Assembly (NCBI RefSeq): GCF_022809125.1
Contig: NZ_JALGBI010000002.1
Coordinates: 505,685 to 569,684 of the forward strand
Reading direction: 5' to 3'
DNA from: Variovorax terrae
GTDB lineage: Bacteria > Pseudomonadota > Gammaproteobacteria > Burkholderiales > Burkholderiaceae_C
Length of the DNA: 64,000 nucleotides
The notes under the pieces were generated by a model, which saw only the letters and a program-made list of their open reading frames with translations, ran no database searches and was not told where the DNA came from. Positions within the stretch are counted from its first letter, which is position 1; the number at the start of each line of letters is the position of its first letter. Below, one piece after another: positions 1 through 9,237 of this stretch. The position numbers and the translations under genes were made by a program.

Positions 1-869
1 GGCAGGGTGCCGATGCCGTAGGCGAACTTGCCGTTGCGCACCACGCTGCCATACAGCGCGGAAGAGCCCGTGGCCATGGCGCATTCGCCCGACACGAAGG
101 TCGCGTCGGCGGCATTGTTGCGGCCCTTGTAGACGAACAGGCCGCTCTTGGCCATGTTGGCCAGGTTCTCGATATGGCGCACGTGCAGCGGCGTGTTGAA
201 CGCCAGGCGCGTGTCCAGGCCGCCGAAGCCGTTGTTCTTGGTGGCGTACAGCACGTTGTGCCAGGCCGAGAAGCTCTCGAGCTGGGTCCAGCTGATCCAG
301 CTCGTGGTGAACGGGCACTTGTGGCCCGAAGCCTTGAGCTTGGCGGCGGCCAGGGCCACTTCGGGCCAGGTGGTCGGCGGCTTTTCCGGGTCCAGGCCGG
401 CGGCCTTGAACGCGTCCTTGTTGTAGTGGAACACCGGCGTGGAGCTGTTGAACGGGAAGCTCAGCATCTGGCCGTTGGGGGCGGTGTAGTAGCCGGCGAC
501 GGCGGGCACGTACACGCTGGGGTCGAACTTGTAGCCGGCGTCCTTCATGACTTCGGCCACCGGCTTGATGGCGCCCTTGGAGGCCATCATGGTGGCCGTG
601 CCCACTTCGAACACCTGCAGGATGTGCGGGGCGTTGCCGGCGCGGAAGGCGGCGATCGCGGCCGTCATCGATTCATCGTAGCTGCCCTTGAAGGTGGGCG
701 TGATCTTGTAGTCCTTTTGGCTGGCATTGAAATCCTTGGCCAGGTCGTTGACCCATTCGCCGAGGGCGCCGCCCATTGAATGCCACCATTGAACTTCGGT
801 CTGCGCATAGGCCGGGGCGCACAGGACGGTGCCGAGCGCGGCGGCCATGGCCAGGGTTTTGAACTTCAT
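1..869 (-). CDS. ugpB: sn-glycerol-3-phosphate ABC transporter substrate-binding protein (3' end outside window)
   Basis: Periplasmic receptor of the Ugp importer, which takes up glycerol-3-phosphate and glycerophosphodiesters. The minus frame opens at 869 with a typical signal peptide (hydrophobic run ending in AYA before residue 23). It then reads WWHSMGGALGEWV, a FKGSYDESMTAAIAAFRAGN segment and QVFEVGTATMMASKG, followed by PFNSSTPVFHYNKDAF. These closely follow E. coli UgpB as I recall it. About 289 residues are visible of roughly 435 expected, and the C-terminus lies left of base 1. It is divergent from serA. No permease or ATPase genes are visible; they may lie outside the window. Family assignment is firm. 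Confidence 0.93.
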   Translation of the reverse strand, partial: MKFKTLAMAAALGTVLCAPAYAQTEVQWWHSMGGALGEWVNDLAKDFNASQKDYKITPTFKGSYDESMTAAIAAFRAGNAPHILQVFEVGTATMMASKGAIKPVAEVMKDAGYKFDPSVYVPAVAGYYTAPNGQMLSFPFNSSTPVFHYNKDAFKAAGLDPEKPPTTWPEVALAAAKLKASGHKCPFTTSWISWTQLESFSAWHNVLYATKNNGFGGLDTRLAFNTPLHVRHIENLANMAKSGLFVYKGRNNAADATFVSGECAMATGSSALYGSVVRNGKFAYGIGTL

Positions 870-909
870 GAACACTCCTGATTGGAAAAGACGGGATGCT
901 AGTGCGTGT

Positions 910-939
910 TTGTGACACTGTCTTGTATTGTTGTCACAA
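910..939. promoter_or_regulatory. Dyad in the ugpB-serA divergent region
   Basis: TTGTGACA at 910-917 is mirrored exactly by TGTCACAA at 932-939, 41 bases or more upstream of the ugpB start. The arms are 8 bp with centres 22 bp apart, which suits a dimeric repressor or activator. No regulator gene is adjacent, so the protein that binds it is unknown. Confidence 0.4.
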
Positions 940-1066
940 GGGTGGCAGCGCTTCAACCGGGGGAAACCCGTTCACGGGCCAGGGCCGGTGCGCCCGCCGC
1001 GGCATGCTGCACTGCACCATGCTAGGATCGGCGTCCGATAGAGCAAGGGCTCGCGCCCGTCGTGAC

Positions 1067-2296
1067 ATGAGCAAGACCTCCCTGGACAAAAGCAAGATCA
1101 AGTTCCTCCTGCTGGAGGGCATCCATCCTTCCGCGTCCGAGGTGCTGCGGTCCGCGGGCTACACCCAGATCGAGACCAGCCCGAAGGCGCTGCCGCCCGA
1201 GGAGCTGAAGGCCAAGATCGCCGACGTGCATTTCCTCGGCATCCGCTCGGCCAGCCAATTGACGGCCGACGTGTTCGAGCAGGCCAGCCGGCTCGTGGCC
1301 GTGGGCTGCTTCTGCATCGGCACCAACCAGGTGGACTTGAACGCCGCGCGCGAAAAGGGCGTCGCGGTCTTCAACGCGCCTTACTCGAACACCCGCTCGG
1401 TGGCCGAGCTGGTGCTGGCCGAAGCCATCCTGCTGCTGCGCGGCGTGCCTGAAAAGAATGCGCTCGCGCACCGGGGCGGCTGGCTCAAGTCGGCCGCCGG
1501 CTCGTACGAGATCCGCGGCAAGACGCTGGGCATCGTGGGCTACGGCTCGATCGGCACGCAGCTGTCGGTGCTGGCCGAGGCGCTGGGCATGCAGGTGGCG
1601 TTCTTCGACGTGGTGACCAAGCTGCCGCTGGGCAATGCGCGCCAGGTGCACAGCCTGCACGAACTGCTGGCCCAGAGCGACATCGTGAGCCTGCACGTGC
1701 CCGAGACGGCGGCCACCCAGTGGATGATCGGCGCCGCCGAGGTCGCGGCGATGAAGCCCGGGGCGATCCTGATCAACGCCTCACGTGGCACGGTGGTCGA
1801 GATCGAACCGCTGGCCGAAGCCCTGAAGCAAAAGAAGCTGCTGGGCGCGGCCATCGACGTGTTCCCGGTGGAGCCGCGCAGCAACAAGGACGAGTTCCAG
1901 TCGCCGCTGCGCGGGCTGGACAACGTGATCCTGACGCCGCACATCGGCGGCTCGACCATGGAGGCGCAGGCCAACATCGGCCTCGAAGTGGCGGAAAAGC
2001 TGGTCAAGTACAGCGACAACGGCACCTCCACCTCGTCGGTGAACTTCCCCGAAGTGGCGCTGCCGGCGCATCCGGGCAAGCACCGGCTGCTGCACATCCA
2101 CCGCAACGTGCCCGGCGTGCTGTCCGCGATCAACCGGATCTTCTCGGACAACCACATCAACATCGCCTCGCAGTACCTGCAGACCAACGAGAAGATCGGC
2201 TACGTGGTGACCGACATCGACGCCGCCTCCTCCGACCTGGCGCTGGAGAAGCTCGCGCAGGTGGAAGGCACCCTCCGCAGCCGCGTGCTGTTCTAG
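1067..2296 (+). CDS. serA: D-3-phosphoglycerate dehydrogenase
   Basis: First committed step of serine synthesis: 3-phosphoglycerate to 3-phosphohydroxypyruvate with NAD. The 409 residues match the 410 of E. coli SerA, so the ATG at 1067 is preferred over longer in-frame starts near 896. A Rossmann fold shows GIVGYGSIGTQL near residue 153, with the dehydrogenase signature around INASRGTVVEIEPLA and the catalytic His in LTPHIGGSTMEAQ. A C-terminal ACT domain (RNVPGVLSAINRIF onward) is the usual serine feedback site. It stands alone on the plus strand, divergent from ugpB. The related dehydrogenase at 51689 lacks the ACT domain. Confidence 0.94.
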   Translation: MSKTSLDKSKIKFLLLEGIHPSASEVLRSAGYTQIETSPKALPPEELKAKIADVHFLGIRSASQLTADVFEQASRLVAVGCFCIGTNQVDLNAAREKGVAVFNAPYSNTRSVAELVLAEAILLLRGVPEKNALAHRGGWLKSAAGSYEIRGKTLGIVGYGSIGTQLSVLAEALGMQVAFFDVVTKLPLGNARQVHSLHELLAQSDIVSLHVPETAATQWMIGAAEVAAMKPGAILINASRGTVVEIEPLAEALKQKKLLGAAIDVFPVEPRSNKDEFQSPLRGLDNVILTPHIGGSTMEAQANIGLEVAEKLVKYSDNGTSTSSVNFPEVALPAHPGKHRLLHIHRNVPGVLSAINRIFSDNHINIASQYLQTNEKIGYVVTDIDAASSDLALEKLAQVEGTLRSRVLF

Positions 2297-2410
2297 GGGC
2301 CTTGCGGTCCCGGGCGTCCCGCGGCGGCGGGCGGCCTGCTGTCATAAAATTCCCTTCCCGGGGGCTCAGGGCGCGCGGCGCTCACCCCAGGTCTTCCAAG
2401 ACTATCCCCC

Positions 2411-5400
2411 ATGAATGCTCCGACTGCGTTGGCCACATTGGTTTCACAGGCCGCAGAGCCCGTCCGCCTGCGCGAAATCCCCTACAACTACACCTCGTTC
2501 TCCGACCGGGAGATCGTGATCCGCCTGCTGGGCTCCCGGGCCTGGGACCTGCTCAACCGCCTGCGCGAGGAGCGCCGCACCGGCCGCTCGGCCCGCATGC
2601 TCTACGAGGTGCTGGGCGACATCTGGGTGGTGCAGCGCAACCCCTACCTGCAGGACGACCTGCTGGACAACCCCAAGCGCCGCCGGCTGCTGGTGGATGC
2701 CCTGAACCACCGCCTGGGCGAGATCCAGAAGCGGCGCACGCCCGAGGCCGACCGCGAGCGCGACAGCCTGGTGGGCGAGCTGCATCAGGCGGCCGTGCAG
2801 GCGGTGCGGACGTTCGATGCCATGTTCGAGGAGGCCTCCGCGCTGCGCCGCCAGGTCCAGCGCAGCCTGCGCCGGCTCACGGCCAAGGACAACATCAAGT
2901 TCGACGGCCTGTCCCGCGTCTCGCACGTCACCGACGCCACCGACTGGCGCGTGGAGTATCCGTTCGTGGTGCTCACGCCCGACACCGAGGCCGAGATGGC
3001 CGGCCTGGTCAAGGGCTGCATCGAACTGGGCCTGACCATCATTCCGCGCGGCGGCGGCACCGGCTACACCGGCGGCGCGATCCCGCTGACCTGGAAGAGC
3101 GCGGTCATCAACACCGAGAAGCTCGAATCCATGACCGAGGTCGAGATGGTGTCGCTGCCGGGGCTGGACCAGCCCGTGCCCACCATCTGGTCCGAGGCCG
3201 GCGTGGTCACGCAGCGCGTGGCCGACGCGGCCGAGCGCGGCGGCTTCGTCTTTGCCGTCGACCCGACCTCGGCCGAGGCGTCCTGCGTGGGCGGCAACAT
3301 CGCCATGAACGCCGGCGGCAAGAAGGCCGTGCTCTGGGGCACGGCGCTGGACAACCTGGCCTCCTGGCGCATGGTCACGCCCGAGGCGCAGTGGCTGGAG
3401 GTCACGCGCCTGAACCACAACCTCGGCAAGATCCACGACGCCGAGGTGGCCAGCTTCGAGCTGCGCTACTTCGAGGCCGACGGCAAGACGCCGGTGCGCA
3501 CCGAGCGCCTGGACATCCCGGGCAAGACCTTCCGCAAGGAAGGCCTGGGCAAGGACGTGACCGACAAGTTCCTGAGCGGCCTGCCCGGCATCCAGAAGGA
3601 AGGCTGCGACGGCCTGATCACCAGCGGCCGCTGGGTGGTGCACCGCATGCCCTCGCACACGCGCACCGTGTGCCTGGAGTTCTTCGGCAACGCCAAGGAT
3701 GCCGTGCCCAGCATCGTGGAAATCAAGGACTTCATGTTCGCCGAGCAGAAGCGCAGCGGCACGCTGCTGGCCGGCCTGGAGCATCTGGACGACCGCTACC
3801 TGAAGGCCGTGGGCTACACCACCAAATCCAAGCGCGGCGGCCTGCCCAAGATGGTGCTGATCGGCGACATCGCGGGCGACGATGCCGACGCCGTGGCGCG
3901 CGCCACCTCGGAAGTGGTGCGCATGGCCAACTCGCGCAGCGGCGAGGGCTTCATCGCCATCAGCGCCGAGGCGCGCAAGAAATTCTGGCTCGACCGCAAG
4001 CGCACGGCCGCCATCAGCCGCCACACCAACGCCTTCAAGATCAACGAGGACGTGGTGATCCCGCTGCCGCGCATGGCCGAGTACACCGACGGCATCGAGC
4101 GCATCAACATCGAGCTGTCGCTGCGCAACAAGCTCCATCTCACCGATGAGCTCGAAGCCTTCTTCACGCGGGGCGAGCTGCCACTGGGCCGCGGCGACGA
4201 TGCCGGCGAGATTCCCTCGGCCGAACTGCTTGAAGACCGCGTGGCGCAGGCCGTGGCCGTGCTCCGCGAGGTGCGGGCGCTGTGGCAGGGCTGGCTGGGC
4301 GAGGCCGACGCGCTGTTCCCGCAACTGCAGGACCACAGCCTGCGCGCCAGCTGGAAGACGCAGATCCGCGCGCCGCTGCAGGCCATCTTCGGCGGCGCCG
4401 CCTTCAAGCCCATCCTGGAGGAATGCACGGCCATCCACCAGCGCGTGCTCAAGGGCCGGGTCTGGGTGGCGCTGCACATGCACGCGGGCGACGGCAACGT
4501 GCACACCAACATCCCGGTCAACAGCGACAACTACGAGATGCTGCAGACCGCGCATGAGGCGGTCAAACGCATCATGGCGCTGGCGCGCAGCCTGGACGGC
4601 GTGATCTCGGGCGAACACGGCATCGGCATCACCAAGCTCGAATTCCTGAGCGACGAGGAACTGCGCCCGTTCACCGAGTACAAGCAGAAGGTCGATCCCG
4701 AAGGCCGCTTCAACAAGGGCAAGCTGCTGCGCAGCACGGAAGCGGCACACGATGGATCGGCCCTGTACGCCGACCTGACCAACGCCTACACGCCGAGCTT
4801 CGGCCTCATGGGCCACGAGTCGCTGATCATGCAGCAGAGCGACATCGGCGCCATCGCCGGCAGCGTGAAGGACTGCCTGCGCTGCGGCAAGTGCAAGCCG
4901 GTCTGCGCCACGCACGTGCCGCGCGCCAACCTGCTGTACAGCCCGCGCAACAAGATCCTGGCGACCTCGCTCTTGGTCGAGGCCTTCCTGTACGAGGAGC
5001 AGACGCGCCGCGGCGTGTCGATCAAGCACTGGGAGGAGTTCGAGGACGTGGCCGACCACTGCACGGTCTGCCACAAGTGCCTGTCGCCATGCCCGGTGAA
5101 CATCGACTTCGGCGACGTGTCCATGAACATGCGCAACCTGCTGCGCAAGATGGGCCAGAAGAGCTTCCGCCCCGCGGGCGCGGCGGCGATGTTCATGCTC
5201 AACGCCACCCGCCCCGAGACCATCAAGCTCGCGCGTGCCGCCATGCTCAATGTCGGCGTCAAGGCCCAGCGCCTGGCCCATGACCTGCTGAAGCGCGCTG
5301 CGCGCAAGCAGACCGCCGCGCCGCCGGCCACGGTGGGCACCGCGCCGCTGAAGGAGCAGGTGATCCACTTCATCAACAAGAAGCTGCCCGGCGGCCTGCC

Positions 5401-6277
5401 CAAGAAGACGGCGCGCGCGCTGCTCGACATCGAGGACCGGGACTACGTGCCGATCATCCGCGACCCCCGGGGCACCTCGCCCGAGACGGAGGCGGTGTTC
5501 TACTTCCCCGGCTGCGGCTCCGAGCGCCTGTTCTCGCAGGTCGGGCTGGCGACCCAGGCCATGCTGTGGCACGCCGGCGTGCAGACCGTGCTGCCGCCGG
5601 GCTACCTGTGCTGCGGCTACCCGCAGCGCGGCGCGGGCCAGTTCGACAAGGCCGAGAAGATCATCACCGACAACCGCGTGCTGTTCCACCGCGTGGCCAA
5701 CACGCTGAACTACCTCGACATCAAGACCGTGGTGGTGAGCTGCGGCACCTGCTACGACCAGCTCCAGGGCTACGAGTTCGACAAGATCTTCCCGGGTTCG
5801 CGCATCATCGACATCCACGAGTACCTGCTCGAAAAGGGCATCCGGCTCGAATCCAAAGGCGCCTACCTGTACCACGATCCCTGCCACACGCCGATGAAGC
5901 TGCAGGAGCCGATGAAGACCGTGAAGGCACTGGTGGGCGAGGGCGTGCTCAAGTCCGAGCGCTGCTGCGGCGAGTCGGGCACCCTGGCGCTGAACCGCCC
6001 AGACATCTCGACCCAGGTGCGCTTTCGCAAGGAGGAGGAAATCCGCAAGGGCGAGGCGGCGCTGCGCGGGGCCGGCCACCAGGGCGACGTCAAGATCCTG
6101 ACCAGCTGCCCGAGCTGCCTGCAGGGCCTGTCGCGCTACGGTGGCGACCTCAACAACGGCCTGCTGGAGGCCGACTACATCGTGGTCGAGATGGCCAACC
6201 AGATCCTGGGCGCCAACTGGATGCCCGAGTACGTGGCCGCGGCCAACACCGGCGGCATCGAGCGCGTGCTGGTCTGA
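2411..6277 (+). CDS. FAD-linked oxidase / Fe-S / CCG-domain fusion oxidoreductase (D-lactate or glycolate dehydrogenase-like)
   Basis: A 1288-residue fusion. The N-terminus (about 1-150) resembles DUF3683. It is followed by a VAO-type FAD-binding domain with [11 protein letters not shown] near residue 212 and a FAD-oxidase C-terminal domain containing [14 protein letters not shown] near 690. Two 4Fe-4S motifs follow ([11 protein letters not shown] near 822 and [12 protein letters not shown] near 884). Two cysteine-rich CCG domains close the protein (CGSERLF with CCGYPQRG, then DPCHTP with CCGESGTL). The layout equals GlcD plus GlcF/GlpC in one chain and predicts a membrane-associated 2-hydroxyacid dehydrogenase feeding electrons to quinone. 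The substrate cannot be read from the sequence. The DUF971 gene follows after 20 bp. Confidence 0.88.
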   Translation: MNAPTALATLVSQAAEPVRLREIPYNYTSFSDREIVIRLLGSRAWDLLNRLREERRTGRSARMLYEVLGDIWVVQRNPYLQDDLLDNPKRRRLLVDALNHRLGEIQKRRTPEADRERDSLVGELHQAAVQAVRTFDAMFEEASALRRQVQRSLRRLTAKDNIKFDGLSRVSHVTDATDWRVEYPFVVLTPDTEAEMAGLVKGCIELGLTIIPRGGGTGYTGGAIPLTWKSAVINTEKLESMTEVEMVSLPGLDQPVPTIWSEAGVVTQRVADAAERGGFVFAVDPTSAEASCVGGNIAMNAGGKKAVLWGTALDNLASWRMVTPEAQWLEVTRLNHNLGKIHDAEVASFELRYFEADGKTPVRTERLDIPGKTFRKEGLGKDVTDKFLSGLPGIQKEGCDGLITSGRWVVHRMPSHTRTVCLEFFGNAKDAVPSIVEIKDFMFAEQKRSGTLLAGLEHLDDRYLKAVGYTTKSKRGGLPKMVLIGDIAGDDADAVARATSEVVRMANSRSGEGFIAISAEARKKFWLDRKRTAAISRHTNAFKINEDVVIPLPRMAEYTDGIERINIELSLRNKLHLTDELEAFFTRGELPLGRGDDAGEIPSAELLEDRVAQAVAVLREVRALWQGWLGEADALFPQLQDHSLRASWKTQIRAPLQAIFGGAAFKPILEECTAIHQRVLKGRVWVALHMHAGDGNVHTNIPVNSDNYEMLQTAHEAVKRIMALARSLDGVISGEHGIGITKLEFLSDEELRPFTEYKQKVDPEGRFNKGKLLRSTEAAHDGSALYADLTNAYTPSFGLMGHESLIMQQSDIGAIAGSVKDCLRCGKCKPVCATHVPRANLLYSPRNKILATSLLVEAFLYEEQTRRGVSIKHWEEFEDVADHCTVCHKCLSPCPVNIDFGDVSMNMRNLLRKMGQKSFRPAGAAAMFMLNATRPETIKLARAAMLNVGVKAQRLAHDLLKRAARKQTAAPPATVGTAPLKEQVIHFINKKLPGGLPKKTARALLDIEDRDYVPIIRDPRGTSPETEAVFYFPGCGSERLFSQVGLATQAMLWHAGVQTVLPPGYLCCGYPQRGAGQFDKAEKIITDNRVLFHRVANTLNYLDIKTVVVSCGTCYDQLQGYEFDKIFPGSRIIDIHEYLLEKGIRLESKGAYLYHDPCHTPMKLQEPMKTVKALVGEGVLKSERCCGESGTLALNRPDISTQVRFRKEEEIRKGEAALRGAGHQGDVKILTSCPSCLQGLSRYGGDLNNGLLEADYIVVEMANQILGANWMPEYVAAANTGGIERVLV

Positions 6278-6297
6278 CACTTCAAGGAGACACTTCC

Positions 6298-6711
6298 ATG
6301 GCAGGCCTGCAATCCGGCGCCCCGACGCCCACCGCGCTCACGGCGCACAACCAGTCCCGGGTGCTGGAGGTGTCGTTCTCCGACGGCGCGCAGTTCCGCA
6401 TCCCGTTCGAGCTGATGCGCATCTACTCGCCCTCGGCCGAGGTGCAGGGCCACGGCCCGGGCCAGGAGGTGCTGCAGACGGGCAAGCGCGAGGTCGGCCT
6501 GGTGGCGCTGGAGCCGGTGGGCAACTACGCCGTGAAGCCCACCTTCTCCGACGGCCACGACAGCGGCCTGTTCTCCTGGGACTACCTGTACTTCCTGGGC
6601 TCGCAGCAGGACAAGCTGTGGGCCGACTATGCGGCGCGCCTGCAGGCCGCGGGCGTGGAGCGCGATGCGCCCATGCCCGAGAAGGCCGGGCACGCCTGCG
6701 GCAGCCACTGA
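6298..6711 (+). CDS. DUF971 domain protein (gamma-butyrobetaine hydroxylase-like N-terminal domain)
   Basis: A 137-residue soluble protein of the DUF971 family. The motif LEVSFSDGAQFRIPFELMRI is followed by IYSPSAEVQGHGPG, a conserved GNYAVKPTFSDGHDSGLFSW block and YLYFLG. The family shares the small metal-binding N-terminal domain of gamma-butyrobetaine hydroxylase but lacks the oxygenase domain. A strong AAGGAG lies just upstream of the ATG, 20 bp after the oxidoreductase stop. In beta-proteobacteria this gene often sits just before ubiE, as here. The molecular role is not established; the C-terminal CGSH end could bind metal. Confidence 0.85.
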   Translation: MAGLQSGAPTPTALTAHNQSRVLEVSFSDGAQFRIPFELMRIYSPSAEVQGHGPGQEVLQTGKREVGLVALEPVGNYAVKPTFSDGHDSGLFSWDYLYFLGSQQDKLWADYAARLQAAGVERDAPMPEKAGHACGSH

Positions 6712-6732
6712 GTCCTGGCGCCGGCTGCTCTG

Positions 6733-6795
6733 TTTTTCATAGCATTCCGCATCCGCGGGACGCGGACCAGCGCCCGGTTTTCATCAAAATCACGA
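6733..6795. repeat. Dispersed GCTAT-type palindromic repeat, copy 1
   Basis: TTTTTCATAGCATTCC and then GGGACGCGGACC lie between the DUF971 gene and ubiE. They share the ATAGCA end and the GACGCGGAC core with copies at 17763, 20241 and 60604. This copy is degenerate. Confidence 0.5.
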
Positions 6796-6860
6796 CAAAT
6801 TCCCTGCATGGGTGCGGGGTTGTCGGGGGCCGCGCCGCCATTCGCCCCTAGCATTCGGGC

Positions 6861-7592
6861 ATGACAACGACGCATTTCGGCTTTCAATCGGTGGATGAGA
6901 CCGAGAAGGCGCGCCATGTGCGCAGCGTGTTCGACTCCGTTGCGCCCAAGTACGACCTGATGAACGACCTCATGTCGATGGGGCTGCACCGCGCCTGGAA
7001 GGCCTACACCGTGATGGTGGCCAACCTGCGCGAGGGCCAGCAGGTGCTCGACATCGCCGGCGGCACCGGCGACCTCGCGCTGGCCTTCGCGAAGAAGGTG
7101 GGCGCCACCGGGCGCGTGGTGCACACCGACATCAACGAGGCCATGCTGCGCACCGGCCGCGACCGCCTGCTCGACGCGGGCGTGGCGCTGCCCACCCTGG
7201 TCTGCGATGCCGAGAAGCTGCCGTTTCCCGACGGCCATTTCGATCTCGTGAGCGTGGCCTTCGGGCTGCGCAACATGACGCACAAGGACGCGGCGCTGGC
7301 CGAGATGAGCCGCGTGCTCAAGCCCGGCGGCAAGCTGCTGGTGCTGGAGTTCTCCAAGGTGGCCAAGCCGCTGGAGAAGGCCTACGACTGGTACTCATTC
7401 AACGTGCTGCCCCAGCTGGGCAAACTGGTGGCCGGTGACGATGCGAGCTATCGCTACCTGGCCGAATCGATCCGCATGCACCCGGGCCAGGAAGAACTCA
7501 AAGCCCTGATGAAGAAAAATGGCTTTGGTCATGTGGACTATCACAACCTCACGGGCGGGGTGGTGGCGTTGCATGTTGGAATCAGGTGTTGA
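6861..7592 (+). CDS. ubiE: Ubiquinone/menaquinone biosynthesis C-methyltransferase
   Basis: SAM-dependent C-methylation of the benzoquinol ring in ubiquinone synthesis. The 243 residues carry the UbiE signature [20 protein letters not shown] at about 27-46, the SAM motif [15 protein letters not shown] near 61 and the second signature [18 protein letters not shown] near 129. The C-terminus [16 protein letters not shown] is typical. It begins a co-directional run of tim44-like, ubiJ and ubiB genes, so three of the four genes belong to the ubiquinone pathway. Identification is secure. Confidence 0.96.
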   Translation: MTTTHFGFQSVDETEKARHVRSVFDSVAPKYDLMNDLMSMGLHRAWKAYTVMVANLREGQQVLDIAGGTGDLALAFAKKVGATGRVVHTDINEAMLRTGRDRLLDAGVALPTLVCDAEKLPFPDGHFDLVSVAFGLRNMTHKDAALAEMSRVLKPGGKLLVLEFSKVAKPLEKAYDWYSFNVLPQLGKLVAGDDASYRYLAESIRMHPGQEELKALMKKNGFGHVDYHNLTGGVVALHVGIRC

Positions 7593-7616
7593 TGGTTTTG
7601 AAATCTGGAGGGTGAC

Positions 7617-8633
7617 ATGAAATTCTGGTCCTTGTTTCTGGTGCTGGCCCTGGTGTTCGTGAGCGCGGATGCCGACGCGGCGCGGCGCCTCGGTGGCGGC
7701 AAATCGATGGGCAAGCAGTCGGGCAACGTGACGCAGCGCGAAGCCGCCCCGGCGGCCCCGGCCGCACCGGCAGGCGGGGCGGCGCAAAGCGCGGCCAAGC
7801 CGGCCCCGGCTCCTGGCGCGGCCCCGGCCGCCGCCGCGGCGCCGAAGAAGCCCTGGGGCGCCATGCTCGGCGGCCTGGCCGCCGGCCTCGGCCTGGCCTG
7901 GCTGGCGAATTCGCTGGGCCTGGGCGCTGCCTTCGGCCAGTTCATGCTGATCGCACTGCTGGTGCTGGTGGTCATGGTGGTGGTGGGCATGGTGATGCGC
8001 GCCCGCAAAGGCAATAGCGCTGCATCAAGCCGCAGCCCGTTCGCCTTCCAGGGCGCGGGCGCCACCGCCGAGGCGGCCACGCCGCCGCGCCAGTACAGCC
8101 CTGACAACGTGGGCAACGATGCCTCGGCCCGGCCCTGGGAGCGCAGCAGCATGGCGTTCGACAGCGGCCGCTTCCAGACGGACGCGGCAGGCGCTTCCGG
8201 TGGGCTGGTCATCGGCTCCGCGCTCGGCGGTTCGCAGTCCTGGGGCATTCCCGCGGGCTTCGACACCGAGGGCTTCCTGGGCGCCGCCAAGCGCAACTTC
8301 GTGACCCTGCAGGACGCCTGGGACCGCTCCGACATCGGCACCCTGCGCTCGATGATGACGGACGGCATGGTCGGCGAGATCAAGTCGCAGCTGGCCGAAC
8401 GCGAGAACCACCTGGGCGGCCAGCCCAATCGCACCGACGTGGTCATGCTCGACGCGCAGTTGCTGGGCATCGAGGACCTGGGGCAGGACTACATGGCCAG
8501 CGTCGAGTTCTCGGGCATGATCCGCGAGCAGCCGTCGGCCGGCCCGAGCCCGTTCCGCGAGGTCTGGAACATGACCAAGCCCAAGAGCGGCAGCAACGGC
8601 TGGCTGGTGGCCGGGGTGCAGGCCCTTCAATAG
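7617..8633 (+). CDS. Tim44-like domain membrane protein
   Basis: A 338-residue protein starting 24 bp after ubiE with a good GGAGG-type site. Residues 1-22 look like a signal peptide ending ADADA. Residues 40-75 are Ala/Pro-rich and two hydrophobic segments occupy about 80-125 (AGLGLAWLANSLGLG and LIALLVLVVMVVVGMV). The C-terminal 140 residues have the Tim44/TIM44-like fold (FLGAAKRNFVTLQDAWDRSD, then SQLAEREN). The bacterial family sits in the inner membrane or periplasm with no proven function. Its position inside the ubiquinone block is usual for Burkholderiales. Confidence 0.82.
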   Translation: MKFWSLFLVLALVFVSADADAARRLGGGKSMGKQSGNVTQREAAPAAPAAPAGGAAQSAAKPAPAPGAAPAAAAAPKKPWGAMLGGLAAGLGLAWLANSLGLGAAFGQFMLIALLVLVVMVVVGMVMRARKGNSAASSRSPFAFQGAGATAEAATPPRQYSPDNVGNDASARPWERSSMAFDSGRFQTDAAGASGGLVIGSALGGSQSWGIPAGFDTEGFLGAAKRNFVTLQDAWDRSDIGTLRSMMTDGMVGEIKSQLAERENHLGGQPNRTDVVMLDAQLLGIEDLGQDYMASVEFSGMIREQPSAGPSPFREVWNMTKPKSGSNGWLVAGVQALQ

Positions 8634-8637
8634 CGGC

Positions 8638-8657
8638 CGCGGCCCGGGTGGGCCGCG
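8638..8657 (+). terminator. GC-rich stem-loop after the tim44-like gene
   Basis: CGCGGCCC, a four-base loop, then GGGCCGCG: a perfect 8-bp stem starting 5 bp after the stop. No T-run follows, so it may attenuate transcription or stabilise the mRNA rather than terminate. Confidence 0.4.
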
Positions 8658-8682
8658 ACTTTCAGGGAATAATCGGGGGGCT

Positions 8683-9237
8683 ATGGCAACACAGTCCCCC
8701 TTTCCCTTTCTGGACAGCCTGTTCGACCGGTTCGGCGCCGGCTTGCAGCCACCTCCCTGGCTGGTCGATGAACTGCAGCACCGCGCGGTGCTGCTCCTCA
8801 ATCACGTGCTGATGCAGGAACCCGAGGCGCAAAGCCGGCTTTCAAGGCAAAAAGACCGTGTGGTCCAGGTGCAGTGGCGTTCGTTTGCTATTAAATTGGT
8901 AGCAACCCCGGCCGGCCTGCTGGACCGGGCGGCGCCTGCCGCCACGCCCGACCTGATGCTCACCGTGACCGAGGCCTCGCCGTTCGGCCTGGCCCAGGCC
9001 GCCGTGCGCGGCGACAAGCCGGCCGTGCGCATCGAGGGCGACGTGCAGCTGGCCGCCGAGGTCAACTGGCTGGTCGACCATGTGCGCTGGGATGTGGAGG
9101 AAGACCTGTCGCGCCTGATCGGCGATGCGCCGGCCCATGCCGTGGGCGACGTGGCGCGCCGCGCGGCGCAGGCCCTGCGCCAGTTCATCAGCGCCCGTCC
9201 CGGCGCTTCCACGGGCCCGGGCCCGGCTGCGCAATGA
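8683..9237 (+). CDS. ubiJ: Ubiquinone biosynthesis accessory protein UbiJ (SCP2 domain)
   Basis: A 184-residue lipid-binding accessory factor of the Ubi complex. The N-terminus [11 protein letters not shown] is followed by the SCP2-like domain ([17 protein letters not shown] near 87) and a helical tail [20 protein letters not shown], which is characteristic of UbiJ. Its stop overlaps the ubiB start by 4 bp (ATGA), so the two are translationally coupled. Codons for FAIKLVA at about residues 68-74 coincide with a repeat end (TTGCTA...TAGCAA, 8885-8905), which suggests that a repeat fragment was absorbed into the reading frame. Confidence 0.88.
   Translation: MATQSPFPFLDSLFDRFGAGLQPPPWLVDELQHRAVLLLNHVLMQEPEAQSRLSRQKDRVVQVQWRSFAIKLVATPAGLLDRAAPAATPDLMLTVTEASPFGLAQAAVRGDKPAVRIEGDVQLAAEVNWLVDHVRWDVEEDLSRLIGDAPAHAVGDVARRAAQALRQFISARPGASTGPGPAAQ
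8885..8905. repeat. Dispersed GCTAT-type repeat end, copy inside ubiJ
   Basis: TTGCTA-N9-TAGCAA, matching the palindromic end of copies at 17763 and 49184. It is read in frame within ubiJ. Only the end is present; the GACGCGGAC core is not seen. Confidence 0.5.

Noticed and set aside
896..1066. N-terminal extension of serA by 57 codons
   Set aside because: The extension is Arg/Cys-rich and unlike SerA. The start at 1067 gives the E. coli length and overlaps no regulatory dyad.
2444..6280. A 1278-codon open frame on the minus strand
   Set aside because: It is the antisense of the FAD/Fe-S oxidoreductase. Its product is His/Ala/Gly/Val-rich with no domain, which is usual for the complement of high-GC genes.
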